64,000 nt of DNA from Mycoplasmopsis mucosicanis (GTDB lineage Bacteria; Bacillota_I; Bacilli_A; Mycoplasmatales; Metamycoplasmataceae), in NCBI RefSeq assembly GCF_006546935.1, contig NZ_SMDN01000004.1, positions 1-64,000 of the forward strand, given 5' to 3'. Under the pieces are notes generated by a model. It was given only the letters and a program-made list of their open reading frames with translations. It searched no databases and was not told the origin of the DNA. Shown in pieces: positions 34,306-46,983 of the stretch (position 1 is its first letter; each line of letters begins with the position of its first letter). A program made the translations under genes and the position numbers.

Positions 34306-37137
34306 ATGGCAAATTCAACAAAAGAATTTATAACCATTAAAGGAGCAAGAGAAAATAATTTAAAAAACATCAATCTAGTTTTACCAAAAAATAAATTGAT
34401 TGTTTTTAGTGGTCTGAGTGGTTCGGGTAAATCTTCATTAGCTTTTAGCACAATTTATGAAGAAGGACGAAGACGTTATGTTGATAGTTTAAGCAATTAT
34501 GCTCGTCAATTTCTAGGTGGAGCCAATAAACCTGATGTTGATGCAATTGATGGACTTAGTCCAGCAATTGCTATTGAACAAAAAACTACACACAATAACC
34601 CTCGCTCAACTGTAGGTACAGTAACTGAGATTTATGACTATTTAAGATTGCTTTTTGCTCGTGTTGGAACACCTTTTTGTCCGCGTCACAAAATAGAAAT
34701 TAAATCTCAAAGTAATAAAGATATTTTAGATTCTATTTATAATTTTGCTCCAAACACAAAACTTGATATTTTGAGTCCTGTTGTTGAAAATGAAAAAGGA
34801 ACTCATGCAAATTTATTGGAAAAATTGCGCAAAGATGCATTTAATCGTGTAAAGATTGATGGACAAATATACAAACTTGACGATAAAATCGAACTAGATA
34901 AAAATAGCAAACACAGTATAGATATTGTAGTTGGCCGTGTAAATCTTGATGAAGAGAACAGAGCTTGAATTTCTCAAGCAATTTCACTAGCTGCTGAATA
35001 CTCAAAAGGTGTAGTAAAAGTTGAAACTGTGCAAGGCGAAATTAAGACATATTCTAAATTGCACTCTTGCCCTTTCAAAGACTTTGAAATGCCAAAAATT
35101 GAGCCACGTTTGTTTTCTTTTAATTCTCCTGCTGGTGCATGTAGTCAATGTAAAGGTCTTGGAGTTGATCTAAAGGCAAGTTTTGATGCATTGGTTCCTG
35201 AACCTTGAAGAAGTATTAATCAAGGAGCAATAAAAATCTTCGAAAACACAGTCAATACACAAAATCTTGAGTGACAAGAGTTTGATATTTTGCTTAACCA
35301 TTACAACATTGATAAAAGTATTCCAATTGAAGAAATGAGTGAAGAAGACTTAAAAATTATTAAGTATGGTTCAGATGAGGAAATTGACTATGTTTTGGTT
35401 TCGTCTGCTGGAAATAAAACTCGAAGATACAAAAGAATTGAGGGTATTTTAAACATCGTTGAACGTAAATATATGGATACTAGTTCAGAAGCAATAAGAG
35501 ACTGACTTAAAAAATATATGGGTTCATTTCCTTGTTCAAAATGTAATTATGCAAGACTAAACAAGTACGCTCTAGCAGTGCTTATTAACGACAAGAATAT
35601 TGACCAATATACACGTTTTTCAGTAGATGAAGCATTATTTGCTATTGAAAATATTAAGTTAAATGATACACAAAAACAAGTGTCTGCATTGATATTAAGT
35701 GAGCTGATAAACCGTCTAAAATTTTTGCAAAATGTTGGACTAGGATACTTAAATTTAAATCGTAGTGCTGAGACATTATCAGGTGGAGAAAGTCAAAGAA
35801 TTAAACTAGCTACACAAGTTGGATCTAATTTAACTGGTGTTCTTTATGTGCTTGATGAGCCTTCAATTGGTTTGCACCAAAGAGACAATGAACGTTTGAT
35901 TGCTACATTGAAAAATATGGTAGAAATTGGCAATACTTTAATAGTAGTTGAGCATGATGAAGAAACAATTAAAGCAGCTGAACACATTGTTGATATAGGT
36001 CCATTTGCTGGTGAAAAAGGTGGAGAAATAGTGGCTCAAGGTTCAATACAAGACATAATGAATGAACCAAATTCACTTACAGGACAGTATTTAAGTCAAA
36101 ATAAACAAATCATTGTGCCTCAAAGCAGACGAAGCGGTAATGGCCAAGTAGTGACCATTATTGGTGCAAAAGAAAACAATTTGCAAAATATTGATGTTAA
36201 GTTTCCATTAGGCAAATTAATTGCAGTCACTGGTATGAGTGGTTCAGGAAAAAGTACTTTAGTCAATGAAATTTTTGTTAAAGGTATTCAAAGAGTACTC
36301 AATAAGAGCACTGATAAAATTGGCAAATTTAAATCAATAACAAATCTAAATGCAATAGATAAAGTTGTACCTATTTCGCAATCTCCAATTGGTCGAACAC
36401 CACGCTCAACACCAGCTACACACATATCAGTATTCGACGATATTCGTGAATTATTTGCCTCAACAAATGAAGCACAAGCAAGAGGCTATACTAAATCAAA
36501 TTTTAGTTTCAATGTGCCGGGTGGAAGATGTGAAAAATGCAGCGGAGATGGTGTTATCAAAATTGAAATGCACTTTTTACCTGATGTTTATATTGCTTGT
36601 GATGAATGCGATGGTAAACGTTATACACTTGAAACAAGAGAAGTAAAATATAAAGGAAAAAATATTTCTGAAGTATTAGAAATGAGTGTTGATGAAGCCT
36701 ATGAATTCTTTATAAATAGACCAAAAATTAAAGAAAAATTAGCAATAATTCAGTCAATTGGACTAGGTTATATCAAATTAGGTCAGCCTTCAACTACACT
36801 TTCGGGTGGTGAAGCACAAAGAGTTAAGTTAGCCACATATTTACAAAAAAAACCTACCGGAAAGACTGTATATGTTCTTGATGAACCAACCACGGGACTG
36901 CATCCTTATGATGTTGAAAAACTATTAAGCGTACTGAATAAAATTGTTGATAATGGCGACACTGTACTGGTTATTGAACACAATTTAGACGTTATTAAGT
37001 GTGCTGACTATATTGTTGATTTAGGACCCGAAGGCGGAATTAATGGTGGTAGAATTGTTGCAACTGGAACACCTGAACAAGTTGCAAAAAATCCTAATTC
37101 ATACACTGGTCAATATTTATCTAAATATTTAAACTAA
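34306..37137 (+). CDS. uvrA: UvrABC excision repair subunit A
   Basis: 943 residues, full length. Two ABC ATPase modules: [12 protein letters not shown] with [12 protein letters not shown] and [11 protein letters not shown], then [13 protein letters not shown] with [12 protein letters not shown] and [11 protein letters not shown]. Zinc modules are present, with CEKCSGDG and CDECDGKR in the second half. UvrA dimers scan DNA for bulky damage and hand it to UvrB. AGGAG precedes ATG 34306, which starts seven bases after uvrB. Five or so TGA Trp codons are used. No terminator is clear at its end; the next gene has its own -10 box inside the short gap. Confidence 0.97.
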
Positions 37138-37139
37138 TA

Positions 37140-37145
37140 TATAAT
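37140..37145 (+). promoter_or_regulatory. -10 box six bases before ATG (leaderless gdpP unit)
   Basis: TATAAT ends six bases before ATG 37152; no ribosome site is visible. Confidence 0.6.
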
Positions 37146-37151
37146 TAAAAT

Positions 37152-39110
37152 ATGAATGTAAAAACCAAATTTATTCTTTACATAATTGCAAGCATTTTAA
37201 GTTCAACTGTGTTAATTGGCTCAGTTGTAATGTTTTTTACTCATAATTCAGTAATTTGGTCAATTACATTAACTATGGCGCTAATAATTAGTGTTGTTTT
37301 AATAGGCATTTTTTCAACTCAAAGTATCAAGTCATTCATTTGTATGCAATCAAATATTAAGTCATCTTATTCAAAATATGTTGATGAAATATTGAAACAC
37401 AATAATGTTGGAATGTTAGTTTTCGATACTGGTGGAAACATAATTCATACGACTAATTTTATACGTGAACGATTTGGTAAAAAATTGGTTGGTACAAGGT
37501 TGAGTGAGTTTTTTAAAACCCTAAAAATAACAATCGAAAGTCGAACCAAAGAATACGAATTTATGTATGAAAACAATACATATTTATTGAAATATTTAGA
37601 GTTAGACAACTACTTATCAATAAAAGATATTTCACTTGAAACAAAAGCATTACAGTTATATGATGATGAACTTCCAGTATTAGGACAACTTGAAATTGAT
37701 AATTTAGATTTGTATCAATCTACATTGACTAATGATGAATTTTATAATTTAAACAAAGGAATAATTAAACTTTTAGACTCTTTAGTTGAAAAATATAACT
37801 TTGTTTATCGCCAAAACATTACTGAAGGTCACTTCTTAATATTGATGAACAAAAAAACCCTTAATGAATTAATGGAGTTAAAATTTGAGTTTTTCAATTC
37901 ACTGCACGATATGTTAAAAACAACAAACAACAATATAGTTGTGTCTGTGTCTGCTGGTTTTGCTTATGGTGTAAATGATTTATCAATAAAAGCTAATTTA
38001 GCAAAAGAAGCATTGCTGCATGCTCGCCGACGTGGTGGCGATCAAGTTGTGGTTATGTCGCCTTATGAACCAACTCGCTATTTTGGATCAACTACTGAAA
38101 TTCTACCTTCGTTAGATCGTACACAAATAAGAACTTTTGCTAATATTCTTGAGAAAAAAATGCTTGATAAGTCAATAAGCAATGTAATAATTTATGGTCA
38201 CAGTGTTGCTGACTTAGATACTATAGGTGCTGCGATGGGAGTTTATGCGCTTGCGTCGCATTATGGCAAAAATGCTTATATTTGTTCAATAAGTCAAGAT
38301 GAAACAACTAAAAAAGTGCTTGCTCAATATTGAGATGTAATTAAGAACAGATTTATTCGTCCTCAACAAGCAAATAAACTTTCTAATGAATCAACAATTG
38401 TGTTTTTTGTTGATAATTCGCATCCTTCACGTACTGATAATCCAGATGCAATCAAGAAAGTTAAATCAGAAAACATCTTTATTCTTGACCATCATAGAGT
38501 TAAATTATCAATCGATTTTGCTCCTAAACAAAATCGAATTGTAACAACATCGGCTTCATCAGCTTCTGAATTAGTGACTGAGTTATTAATCTTTGCTAAA
38601 CAAAATATCAATATTGAGTTAATTACTGCACAATTACTCTTAAATGGAATTTGTTTAGACACACTGCAATTTCAAAAACAAGTAACAAGCAAAACATTTG
38701 AAGCAGCAAGTTGACTTGAACAAAAAGGTGCCAACTCATCAACAGCTGCCAATGCACTAAAAATTGATTCGCAAACTCAACAAGTGGTCAATAAATTGCT
38801 CAAAAATTTACAAGAAATTAAACCAGGATTTTTCCTAGCATACTCAGATATCAGTGTTTCCGACGATTTGATATCAATTGCTGCTGAAGAAGTTTTACGA
38901 ATAGATGGCCGTCGAGCTAGTTTTGTAGTTGCGCGCCAAGACAAGTCTCAAAAATTAAAACTTTCAGCAAGAGGAATTGAGACAAATGTTCAAATAATAT
39001 GTGAAAATGTTGGTGGCGGTGGTGGTTTTAGTGCTGCTGCAGCAGTTTCAAATGAAGATTTAGAAACATTTATTAGTAATATTAAACAAGCAATAGTGGG
39101 GGCAAAATAA
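37152..39110 (+). CDS. gdpP: GdpP-type cyclic-di-AMP phosphodiesterase (DHH-DHHA1)
   Basis: 652 residues. Two membrane helices fill the first 60 residues, followed by a PAS-like segment and a degenerate GGDEF-like domain (about 175-310, no intact GGDEF box but RRRGGDQVVV). The C-terminal half is the phosphodiesterase: GHSVADLDTIGAAMG, VDNSHPSRTDNP, ILDHHR, and a GGGGGF loop in DHHA1. It should hydrolyse c-di-AMP to pApA at the membrane and so set potassium and osmotic control. The loop lacks the His seen in many GdpP proteins. Its stop overlaps the rplI start (TAATG), a gene order found in other Firmicute relatives (gdpP-rplI-dnaB). Confidence 0.9.
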
Positions 39111-39565
39111 TGAAAATAATATTAATTAAAGATTCACAACATGGTAAAGCAAACACAATTATTGAGGTTTCACCAGGTTATGGAACAAACTATCTAATCG
39201 CAAAAGGTTATGGAGTTGCATACAACGAAACAACTCAACGTCAACTGCAAAAAAGATTAAGCGATTTAACAGCTAACGAAATGGAAATGCGTGCTGAAGC
39301 ACTCAAACTTAAAGAAAAAATTGAGAACGATAAACTAACATATGTTTTAAATGCATTAATTGATGCACACGGTAATTTAATTGTTCACAAATCAATTTCA
39401 ACAAAAGATATCATCAAAGATTTAGTTAAAAAAGGCTACAAACTAGATAAATATGCTGTGCAAAAAGTACATATTGTTTCAAATGGCTTACATGAAATAG
39501 AAATAAATATCTACAAAGACATTGTTGCTAAGCTAAAAGTTGAGGTAAGTGTCGATGTTAAATAA
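39110..39565 (+). CDS. rplI: 50S ribosomal protein L9
   Basis: 151 residues. The N-terminal rRNA-binding domain MKIILIKDSQHGKANTIIEV with PGYGTNYLIAKG is classical; a long helix and a C-terminal domain follow. It binds 23S rRNA at the L1 side. Start overlaps gdpP by one base and its end overlaps dnaB by about 11 bases, so translation is coupled. Confidence 0.96.
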   Translation: MKIILIKDSQHGKANTIIEVSPGYGTNYLIAKGYGVAYNETTQRQLQKRLSDLTANEMEMRAEALKLKEKIENDKLTYVLNALIDAHGNLIVHKSISTKDIIKDLVKKGYKLDKYAVQKVHIVSNGLHEIEINIYKDIVAKLKVEVSVDVK

Positions 39566-40988
39566 TCAGCCTCAGCCTCATTCCATTCACATCAATGCTA
39601 CATATGAAAAAAATCTCTTAGGCATTGTACTTTCTGATGCTAATTATGCACATAGTATTCTTCCTTACTTGCTTGAGGAAGATTTTGCTATATTTGAGCA
39701 CAAAAAATTATTCTTAATTTTAGAGAAACTTTTTAATACTAATTCATCAATCAATAATGAATCAGTACTTAATTTAGCTCAAAAAACCAATGAAAAATCA
39801 ATTACTAACCTTCTTTTAATTGATATTTATACAAACGCAGGCATACCTTCAAATATTCAAATTTATCTTGAAGAACTTATCAGATTAACAAAATTAAGAT
39901 CAATAGAAATCAAAATTATTGAACTTCAAAATAAACTTAGCCGACTAGATAAAAATTTAGATCCTGATGCAATTGCTTTAGAGATGCAAAAATTGTTAGT
40001 TGATATTGACCGAGCTAAAAATGGTGAAGATTTTTTAACTGCAAAAAGTGTTTCAGATGAATATTATAATGATTTAAATACTCTTCGAAATGCAGATATG
40101 GACTCAATTAGCGGTATTCCTACAGGTTATGAAGACTTAGACCGCATTACTCAAGGAATGCATGGAGCTGAAATGATAATTTTGGCCGCTCGTCCTGGTA
40201 TTGGTAAGACTGCATTGGCCCTAAATATTGCTGTTAATGTTTCACGACAAAACAAAAAAGGAAGCGACCGCAAGCGACGAGTGGCATTTTTTAGTCTTGA
40301 AATGCCACCTAAACAACTTATGGGACGTATTTATTCAATGGCTGCATGTGTTGATCAATTTAAACTTAAAAAACCTCAACTCCTTACTGATGAAGAAATA
40401 TTAAAAATCAACTCAGTAAAGATTAATAACATTGATAAACTCAATATATTTATTGATAACACCTATGAAAATGAACTTCAAACACTTCTTTGAAAGTGTC
40501 GCCGACTTCACAAAGTTGAACCTATTGACCTTATTGTTGTTGACTATATGCAATTAATTCAATCACGCAAGGCAAATGGTGGTTCAGACAATAGACAAAT
40601 GGAAATAACTAGAATTTCACGAAGCCTTAAAACATTAGCTCTTGAACTCAATATTCCTATAATTGTACTTTCACAATTGAATCGTCAAACTGAATTACGT
40701 GAAGACAAAAGACCAAATTTAGCCGACCTGCGTGAATCTGGTTCTATTGAAAATGATGCAGATATGGTTATGTTTTTATATCGCGAAAATTACTACAATT
40801 CAAAGACCAAGGAAATTAAAACTGATAGTTTTGATGGTCGAGAATTAGGTGAAGTTACTGAACTTTTAATCGCAAAACACCGTGGTGGACAAACTGGAAA
40901 GATTGATTTAAGATTTCTACCTCAGTATGCAAAATTTACAAACATTAATTTCTATAATCCATCTATTTCAAAAGAAGGTGATAACTAA
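39555..40988 (+). CDS. dnaB: Replicative DNA helicase DnaB
   Basis: 477 residues, full length. N-terminal helical collar domain (about 1-150), then the RecA-like motor: GIPTGYEDLDRITQGMHGAE, Walker A ARPGIGKTALAL, FFSLEMPPKQL, Walker B VVDYMQLIQ, LSQLNRQTE and ADLRESGSIENDADMV. It unwinds DNA ahead of the replisome. I choose ATG 39555, nine bases after GAGG; an in-frame GTG at 39549 is too close to that site. It overlaps rplI and its stop overlaps the next start by one base. Confidence 0.96.
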
Positions 40989-42265
40989 TGCCTCCGAACT
41001 ATTTGATTTATGTTTTAATTCCAATATTAATTTTTCTACTCGCTTGTTCATCTATTTTTAGTGCTGCTGAGACTGCTTATACATCACTCAATCCCGGCAA
41101 ACTTGAATCAATGATTGACCGTAAGGAATTTGGTGCAAGAATTATTAAGAAGCAATATAACTTTTTTAATCGTGTATTGGCCTTAATTTTGATTTGTAAT
41201 AACATTGCAAATATTGGTCTTTCAACTGCTGTTGCCTACTTGTTTTCAGTCTCTCTGCCTCAAAGTGCAACACAATATTCAGCACTAATTTCAACAACAA
41301 TATTAACACCAGTTATCGTTATTTTAGGCGAAATTGTTCCTAAATTAGTTGCTAAATCTTACCCTGAAAAAGTAGCAAAAGCCTTTTGCTACATTTTAGA
41401 AGGTCTTTATTGAATATTTTTCCCAATTTGCTGAATTATCAGTAAGTTAAGTAGCAAAATTTATGTCACAAACACTGAACAAGATGTTAAAAACTTAATT
41501 GATGTAGCACACACAGAAGGAGTTTTGGAAGCCAATGAAAGTATAATGGCTCAAAACGCATTAGATCTTGACGCAACTCGAGTACGCAAGCATTATATTA
41601 AAGTAAAAGACCTCTCATATCTGAACTACAAAGCATCAATCTCTGAAGCTTTAGAAATGTTTAAAGAGACTAATTATTCACGTTTGCCTATTGAAAAAGA
41701 TGGTAATTTTCTAGGTATTGTACTGCTTAAAGACATTTTTCATTTAGAAAGAGGCAAAGTAATTGATCATCTTAAAACAATTCCAACAGTAAGCGCAAAT
41801 ATTACACTGGCTAAAGCATTAGAAAAAATGCGCTCACAACGTGCTCAAATGTCTTTTGTAACAAACAATAATTCTAGTTCACAAGTGCTCGGAGTAATTA
41901 CTATTGAAGACATCATTGAAGAAATAGTAGGCGAAATATATGATGAATTTGATGAAGAAGAGGTTGAAGAAATCTTCGAAATCAGTCTAGAATTATTTCA
42001 AGCCAGCGGAAATGTTCAGATGCGTAAAATTTTAAGTACAATGGAACTTGATTTTGAACTTGATGAAAGTGATCTTGTATTAAATTTAGAGCAATGAGCT
42101 CATAAACAAGTTAAACAAAAATTACACAAAAATACTAAATTTGAGTTCTGCGGTGTATTTTTTAAAGTTATTTCAACCCCTTCAACCAAGCATAAGCATT
42201 TTAGATTTGAAATTGAAATAGGTAATAATGCACCAATTAATATAGACACACAAGTTATTTCATAA
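40988..42265 (+). CDS. CNNM/CorC-HlyC family transporter with CBS pair
   Basis: 425 residues. Four hydrophobic segments in the first 150 residues form a DUF21/CNNM membrane domain (SSIFSAAETAYTSLN, GEIVPKLVAKSYP). Two CBS domains follow (about 215-330: NYSRLPIEKDGNFLGIVLLKD and GVITIEDIIEEIVGEI) and a CorC-HlyC C-terminal domain. Members of the family are linked to magnesium or other divalent-ion efflux; sequence alone does not fix the ion. It overlaps dnaB by one base and closes the gdpP-rplI-dnaB unit. No clear terminator follows; a palindrome copy is 24 bases downstream. Confidence 0.88.
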
Positions 42266-42288
42266 TGTATGCACTACTTTTAGTTTAA

Positions 42289-42327
42289 TTTACTAATACA
42301 CACGTTTTTGAGTACTTTTGGTCAAAT
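42289..42327. repeat. Dispersed palindrome copy 11
   Basis: AATACACACGTTTTTGAGTA with TTACTA and TTGGTCAAA outside; same orientation as copies 4 and 5. Confidence 0.75.
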
Positions 42328-42391
42328 TTTTGACTAAAACTTCCACAGAAAAAAAAGTTATTTTTTTCTTTTGAATTTAACAACAATGATT

Positions 42392-42397
42392 TATAAT
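42392..42397 (+). promoter_or_regulatory. -10 box of tRNA-Gly
   Basis: TATAAT 13 bases before the tRNA 5' end. Confidence 0.55.
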
Positions 42398-42410
42398 AAT
42401 TGAGCAAATT

Positions 42411-42484
42411 GCGGATGTAGTTCAATGGTAGAACTTCAGCCTTCCAAGCTGACTATGCGAGTTCGATTCTCGTCATCCGCTCCA
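42411..42484 (+). tRNA. tRNA-Gly (anticodon TCC)
   Basis: Full cloverleaf with encoded CCA: acceptor GCGGATG/CATCCGC, anticodon loop CTTCCAA, GTTCGATTC T-loop. Monocistronic with its own promoter and terminator. Confidence 0.95.
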
Positions 42485-42500
42485 TTTGTTTAATTACACC

Positions 42501-42528
42501 GAAAAAAGCAGTAGACTGCTTTTTTTAA
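42501..42528 (+). terminator. Terminator after tRNA-Gly
   Basis: AAAAAAGCAG, TAGA, CTGCTTTTTTT. Confidence 0.9.
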
Positions 42529-42543
42529 TACACTGAAATAAGG

Positions 42544-42549
42544 TAAAAT
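42544..42549 (+). promoter_or_regulatory. -10 box seven bases before ATG (leaderless mnmE)
   Basis: TAAAAT ends seven bases before ATG 42557 and no ribosome site is present. Confidence 0.5.
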
Positions 42550-42556
42550 TACAACT

Positions 42557-43894
42557 ATGATAAATGACACAATAGCAGCAATTTCAGCAGGTGGTAAGAT
42601 TAATCAGGCCATCTCAATAATTAGAGTAAGCGGACAAGAGAGTGTGGAAATTGTTTCAAAAATTTTCACTGGAAAAATTGGCAAAAATCACTCAATTACA
42701 TACGGCTACATAATAGATAACTTCAACAATAATAAAATTATTGATGAAGTTTTAGTTATGTGATTTATTGGAACCAATACTTTCACTGGAGAATCAACTG
42801 TTGAAATCAATTGTCATGGTGGTGTTGTTATAACCAATAGAATATTGGAATTAATATTGCAAAATGGTGCAAGATTAGCAACTCCTGGTGAATTTTCAAG
42901 AAGAAGTTTTATTAATGGCAAAATGGATTTGGTAAAGGCTGAAGCAATTAATGATTTAATTCATGCTCAATCATTGATTCAAACAGAATTAGCAGTGCAA
43001 AAATTTGATGGAAAAACATCACAAATGATTGATAATTTGCGCAGTTGATTAATGAAATTGATAGGAAAAATTGAAGTAAATATTGACTATCCAGAATACG
43101 ATGATGTTGAAAGAATTCTTGATAAAGGTTTACACGAAGAATTACTCCAAATACAAACAAAAATCAATGATTTAGTCAAACATAGTGAAGACTCTAGACT
43201 GCTTTTTGAGGGTATAAAAGTCGCAATTGTTGGTAAGCCAAATGTTGGAAAAAGTTCATTGCTCAACTGCTTATTAGGTGAGCAAAAAGCAATAGTTACT
43301 GATGAAGCCGGCACAACTCGTGATGTTGTTGAGGCTTCTTGACAACACAATGGTATGCTATTCAAACTTATTGATACTGCCGGAATTCGTGAAGCACAAG
43401 CAAAAGCTGAACAAATTGGTATTGAAAAAAGTTTTGAACAAATCAAAAATTCAGACATCGTTATTCATGTGTGTGACACCACTCAAAAAAATGACGAATA
43501 TGACTCAAAAGTCAGTGAATTGGTCAAAAAATATAACAAGCAATACTTGTGTGTTTGAAACAAAAAAGACCTTTCTTATTGACCAAAAGATTCAATAGCA
43601 ATCAGTGCGCAGAACAATGATATTCAACAACTTCTAGACGCTTTAGTTGATAAATTTAGTTCAATTGATCTCGATGATAAGGATTATGTCTCAAATGCTC
43701 GTCAACTTTCATTAATTAAAAAGGCAAAAAATAATATTGATGTTGCTATAAATGCACTTGAACAAGGTGTTTATAGTGATTTGGTCATAATTGATATAAC
43801 TGAAGCATGGAAAAATTTAGTTGATATTACTGGACGAGCAGATAATGAAGAATTGCTTGATGATATGTTTAAAAATTTTTGTCTAGGAAAGTAG
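42557..43894 (+). CDS. mnmE: tRNA-modifying GTPase MnmE
   Basis: 445 residues, full length. N-terminal tetrahydrofolate-binding domain ([37 protein letters not shown]), a helical domain, and an inserted G domain with G1 [13 protein letters not shown]2 GTTRD, G3 DTAGIRE and G4 NKKD. The C-terminus ends FCLGK, keeping the conserved Cys. With MnmG it makes the 5-carboxymethylaminomethyl group on wobble uridine. The TGA Trp in the wobble context makes this modification relevant to reading TGA. First gene of mnmE-tatD-rsmA-membrane protein, starting from a leaderless promoter. Confidence 0.96.
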
Positions 43895-43900
43895 GTCATA

Positions 43901-44668
43901 ATGTCAATAAAATTTACTGATGCACACACTCATCCACTGAAAGAATACTACGATCAACCAAGTCAAATTATTCAAAATGCAATCGAAAATGGTGTCTCAA
44001 TAATGATGATCACTGGTTGCAGTCTAAGCGAAAATGAAGAAATAAAACGTCTAGCGTCTATTCATCAAAACGTCTATGCAGTTATTGGTATTCATCCTAA
44101 CAATGCAAAAGGTGCTCAAGATGGTGTTGAATTAGAAGCACAAATTGATAAAAGTGTTAAAGCAATTGGAGAAATTGGACTTGATTATTATTGAGACAGT
44201 GTTCCAAAAGCAATTCAACTTGAATCATTGCATGCACAAATTAAAGTTGCTCAAAAACATAGCTTACCAGTTGTTATTCATATGCGCGATTCTTATGAAG
44301 ATCTATATGAAGTATTGAAAAGTTATCCGGATGTAAAGTTTATGATTCACACGTTCAGCGGCGACTTGTATTGAGCAAAGAAATTTGCCCAATACAACAC
44401 AATTTTCAGTATAAGCGGAACAATAACATACAAAAATGCAGACAAACTTATTGAAGTAGTTGACTGATTGCCTATTGAAAAAATATTAACTGAAACTGAT
44501 GCACCTTACCTTAGCCCAATCCCTAAAAGAGGGATGCAAAATGTTAGTGAAAATGTTATTTATACAACAATGTTTTTGGCTGGTATTAAAAAAATGTCTC
44601 CTGAAAAATTTGCTCAACAAGTTCAAAAAAATGCAAAGGAATTTTTTAATTTAAATGCAAAAAAATAG
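43901..44668 (+). CDS. TatD family metal-dependent deoxyribonuclease
   Basis: 255 residues. Metal ligands: DAHTHP near the N-terminus, GEIGLDYY (Glu), VVIHMRDS (His), MIHTFSGD (His) and ETDAPYLSP (Asp), as in TatD/YcfH hydrolases. Probably a 3'-5' DNase or editing enzyme in the cytoplasm. ATG 43901 follows TAGGTCATA, six bases after mnmE; the end overlaps rsmA by 14 bases. Confidence 0.93.
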
Positions 44669-45431
44669 TGAATATACTGCAAAGAAAAAGTTTGGTCAAA
44701 ACTTTTTAATTGACTCAAATATTATCAATAAAATTATTGAAATTATTGCTCCACAAGGCAAAAAAATTATTGAAATTGGCCCGGGAATGGGCGCATTAAG
44801 CACTCATTTAGTTTCATCTGCTTTAGAGTATAAAGCATTTGAAATTGATGTTGATATGATAAATTATTTAACTAGTAATAAAATTTTGACTAGTGATCAA
44901 ATTGTCTCGGGAGATTTTTTAAAATCTAATCTTGATGAGTTTGCAGGTTATGAAATTGTTGGAAATATACCTTATTACATCACTAGCGAAATAATTTTTA
45001 AAATTATTGAAAATCGTCATTTAATTAAAAAAGCTACATTGATGGTTCAAGATGAAGTAGCACAAAGACTAATAGCTAAAATTAATTCACCTGAGTACTC
45101 AAAACTTTCAATTACAGTGCAATATGTTGCAAATGTTTCAAAAGAACTTTTTGTTAATAAAACAGCTTTTAGTCCTGCTCCAAAAGTGAATTCTGCAATT
45201 GTTGTTATTGATTTTAAAGACACAAAAGACAACAATTTTGAACACCTAAAAGACTTTTTTAAACTTTGCTTTCTTTCAAGAAGAAAAAAATTAATTTGAA
45301 GTCTTAAATCAAAATACACCGTTGAAAAAATAACACAAGCATACAAAACACTTAATTTAGGTGACAACACACGTATTCAAGAATTGGAACTTGATAAAAT
45401 TGTTGGATTATATTGAGAATTGGAGAAATAA
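44655..45431 (+). CDS. rsmA: 16S rRNA (adenine1518/1519-N6)-dimethyltransferase RsmA/KsgA
   Basis: 258 residues, complete. KKKFGQNFLIDSNII at the N-terminus, AdoMet motif EIGPGMGALS, catalytic GNIPYYIT, and FSPAPKVNSAIV and FLSRRKKLI near the end match KsgA. It dimethylates two adenines near the 3' end of 16S rRNA. It overlaps tatD by 14 bases and the next gene by one base; this order (tatD-rsmA) is common in Firmicutes. Confidence 0.96.
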
Positions 45432-45817
45432 TGAGTATTTTAGAACTAGATTTCAATGAAGAAATAAATAATGTTGTTTCAAATCCTGATTTAGTTGATA
45501 AAAAAATTAAGCAAAAAATTAAGTTTGCTGAATTTTGATTTTTGATTGCTATTGTTGTAAATTTTGGCTTAGGGATGTTGTTTCTTACTAGAGGTGCTGA
45601 AGTTGGCTGAATAATTGGTTTAAGCATTTTAACTGTGGTTTCTGTTCTTTTGTATCTTCATTGTGCATTTAGATTTTTTGCTTGATTTTTTTATAAAAAA
45701 AGTATTAAATTAATAAGAGAAGGCAACAATGATTTAGGTCTTAAAAGCTACAAAAAATATAAATTCTTCAGTTTTGATTGAACTTCATTAAAAAAACATA
45801 AAAGTAATGTAAAATAA
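45431..45817 (+). CDS. Small two-segment membrane protein, unknown
   Basis: 128 residues; its ATG overlaps the rsmA stop (TAATG). An acidic N-terminus (SILELDFNEEINNVV) is followed by two hydrophobic segments (about 35-55 and 60-82) and a basic, aromatic C-terminus (YKKYKFFSFDW). I recognise no family. Coupling to rsmA and position before gpsA suggest a housekeeping, perhaps envelope-related, role. Confidence 0.75.
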
Positions 45818-45843
45818 AATAAATGTTGAATTCGGGGTAAAAA

Positions 45844-46836
45844 ATGAGTAAAATTGCATTTATCGGTACAGGTGCATGAGCTTCAGCGCTTGCGACTGTA
45901 CTATCAAAAAATAACCATCAAGTCTGCCTATGAGGTATTGATGAAACTGAAATTAATGATATAAACAAAGGTTATAATTCAAAATATTTTGGTAAAACGA
46001 AATTTAATAATCCACAACTAGTTCATGCAACAAATGACTTAAAATTAGCATTAAATGATGCTGAAACAATAGTTCTAGCAGTACCTACACCAGTTATTAC
46101 ATCAGTTTTACACAAAATAAAAGAGACCTTAGGTGAACGAAGTGTTAATGTTATCAATGTTTCTAAAGGTATAGATAAAGAATCGAAACAATTTTTTTCA
46201 AAAATTATTTCTGAAATTATGTCAAAAAACCTCAAAAATATTTGTAGTCTAATCGGTCCTTCTTTTGCTATAGAGGTATTTAATAATCACCTAACTTTAA
46301 TTAATGCAGTTGGCAAAAATACTCAATTTCTTGACTCTATTACTAAATTATTTAATAATGATACATTTAAATTAATCACGAATAATGACGAAGATGGATC
46401 AGAGGTTTATTCAGCATTAAAAAATGTATTAGCAATTGGAATAGGAATTGCTTCTGCACTATATCCTGCTAAAAATTTAGCACCAGCACTAATTTCAATT
46501 GGACTTAAAGAGATCAAAGATATTGCACTTACTATTTATCCTCAATCAAATCCTTTAAGTGGTTATGAACTATCTGCAATTGGAGACATTGTTTTAACTT
46601 GTCTCAACACAACATCAAGAAATTATAGTTTTGGCTTACAAGTTGCAAGTGTTGGTGTAGTTGAAGCATTATCGCTTAATACCAAAACAGTTGAAGGTTA
46701 TAATACAGCAAAAATATTGATTGATATATTTGAAAAATATCCTCTTCTTAATACACCACTATTAAAAAATATTGTTAATGTTTTAGATTTAAAAATTCAC
46801 CAAAATGATTTATTAAGTTTTTTTGCTCAAATTTAG
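45844..46836 (+). CDS. gpsA: Glycerol-3-phosphate dehydrogenase [NAD(P)+]
   Basis: 330 residues, usual length. Nucleotide-binding IGTGAWASALATVL, then NVSKGID, IGPSFAIEV, the catalytic Lys segment SALKNVLAIGIG and a GDIVLTC-R-N-SFG block. It interconverts dihydroxyacetone phosphate and glycerol 3-phosphate for phospholipid synthesis, complementing the GlpO route. Start ATG 45844 after GGGGTAAAAA. It is 26 bases after the small membrane protein. Downstream lies a palindrome copy and the tRNA cluster. Confidence 0.95.
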
Positions 46837-46860
46837 AGACTTAATTAAATCATTTTTTTC

Positions 46861-46897
46861 TTTTAAAATACTCATTTTTGAGTACTTTTGGTCAAAT
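46861..46897. repeat. Dispersed palindrome copy 12
   Basis: AATACTCATTTTTGAGTACT with TTTTGGTCAAAT right flank; core TACTCA/TGAGTA perfect. Between gpsA and the tRNA cluster. Confidence 0.75.
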
Positions 46898-46983
46898 ATA
46901 GATATCTAGCAAACTTCACAAAAAAATGTTTTTTAAATGAAATCAAATATGTATAATTATTTAGCACTTAAAGCAGAATATTG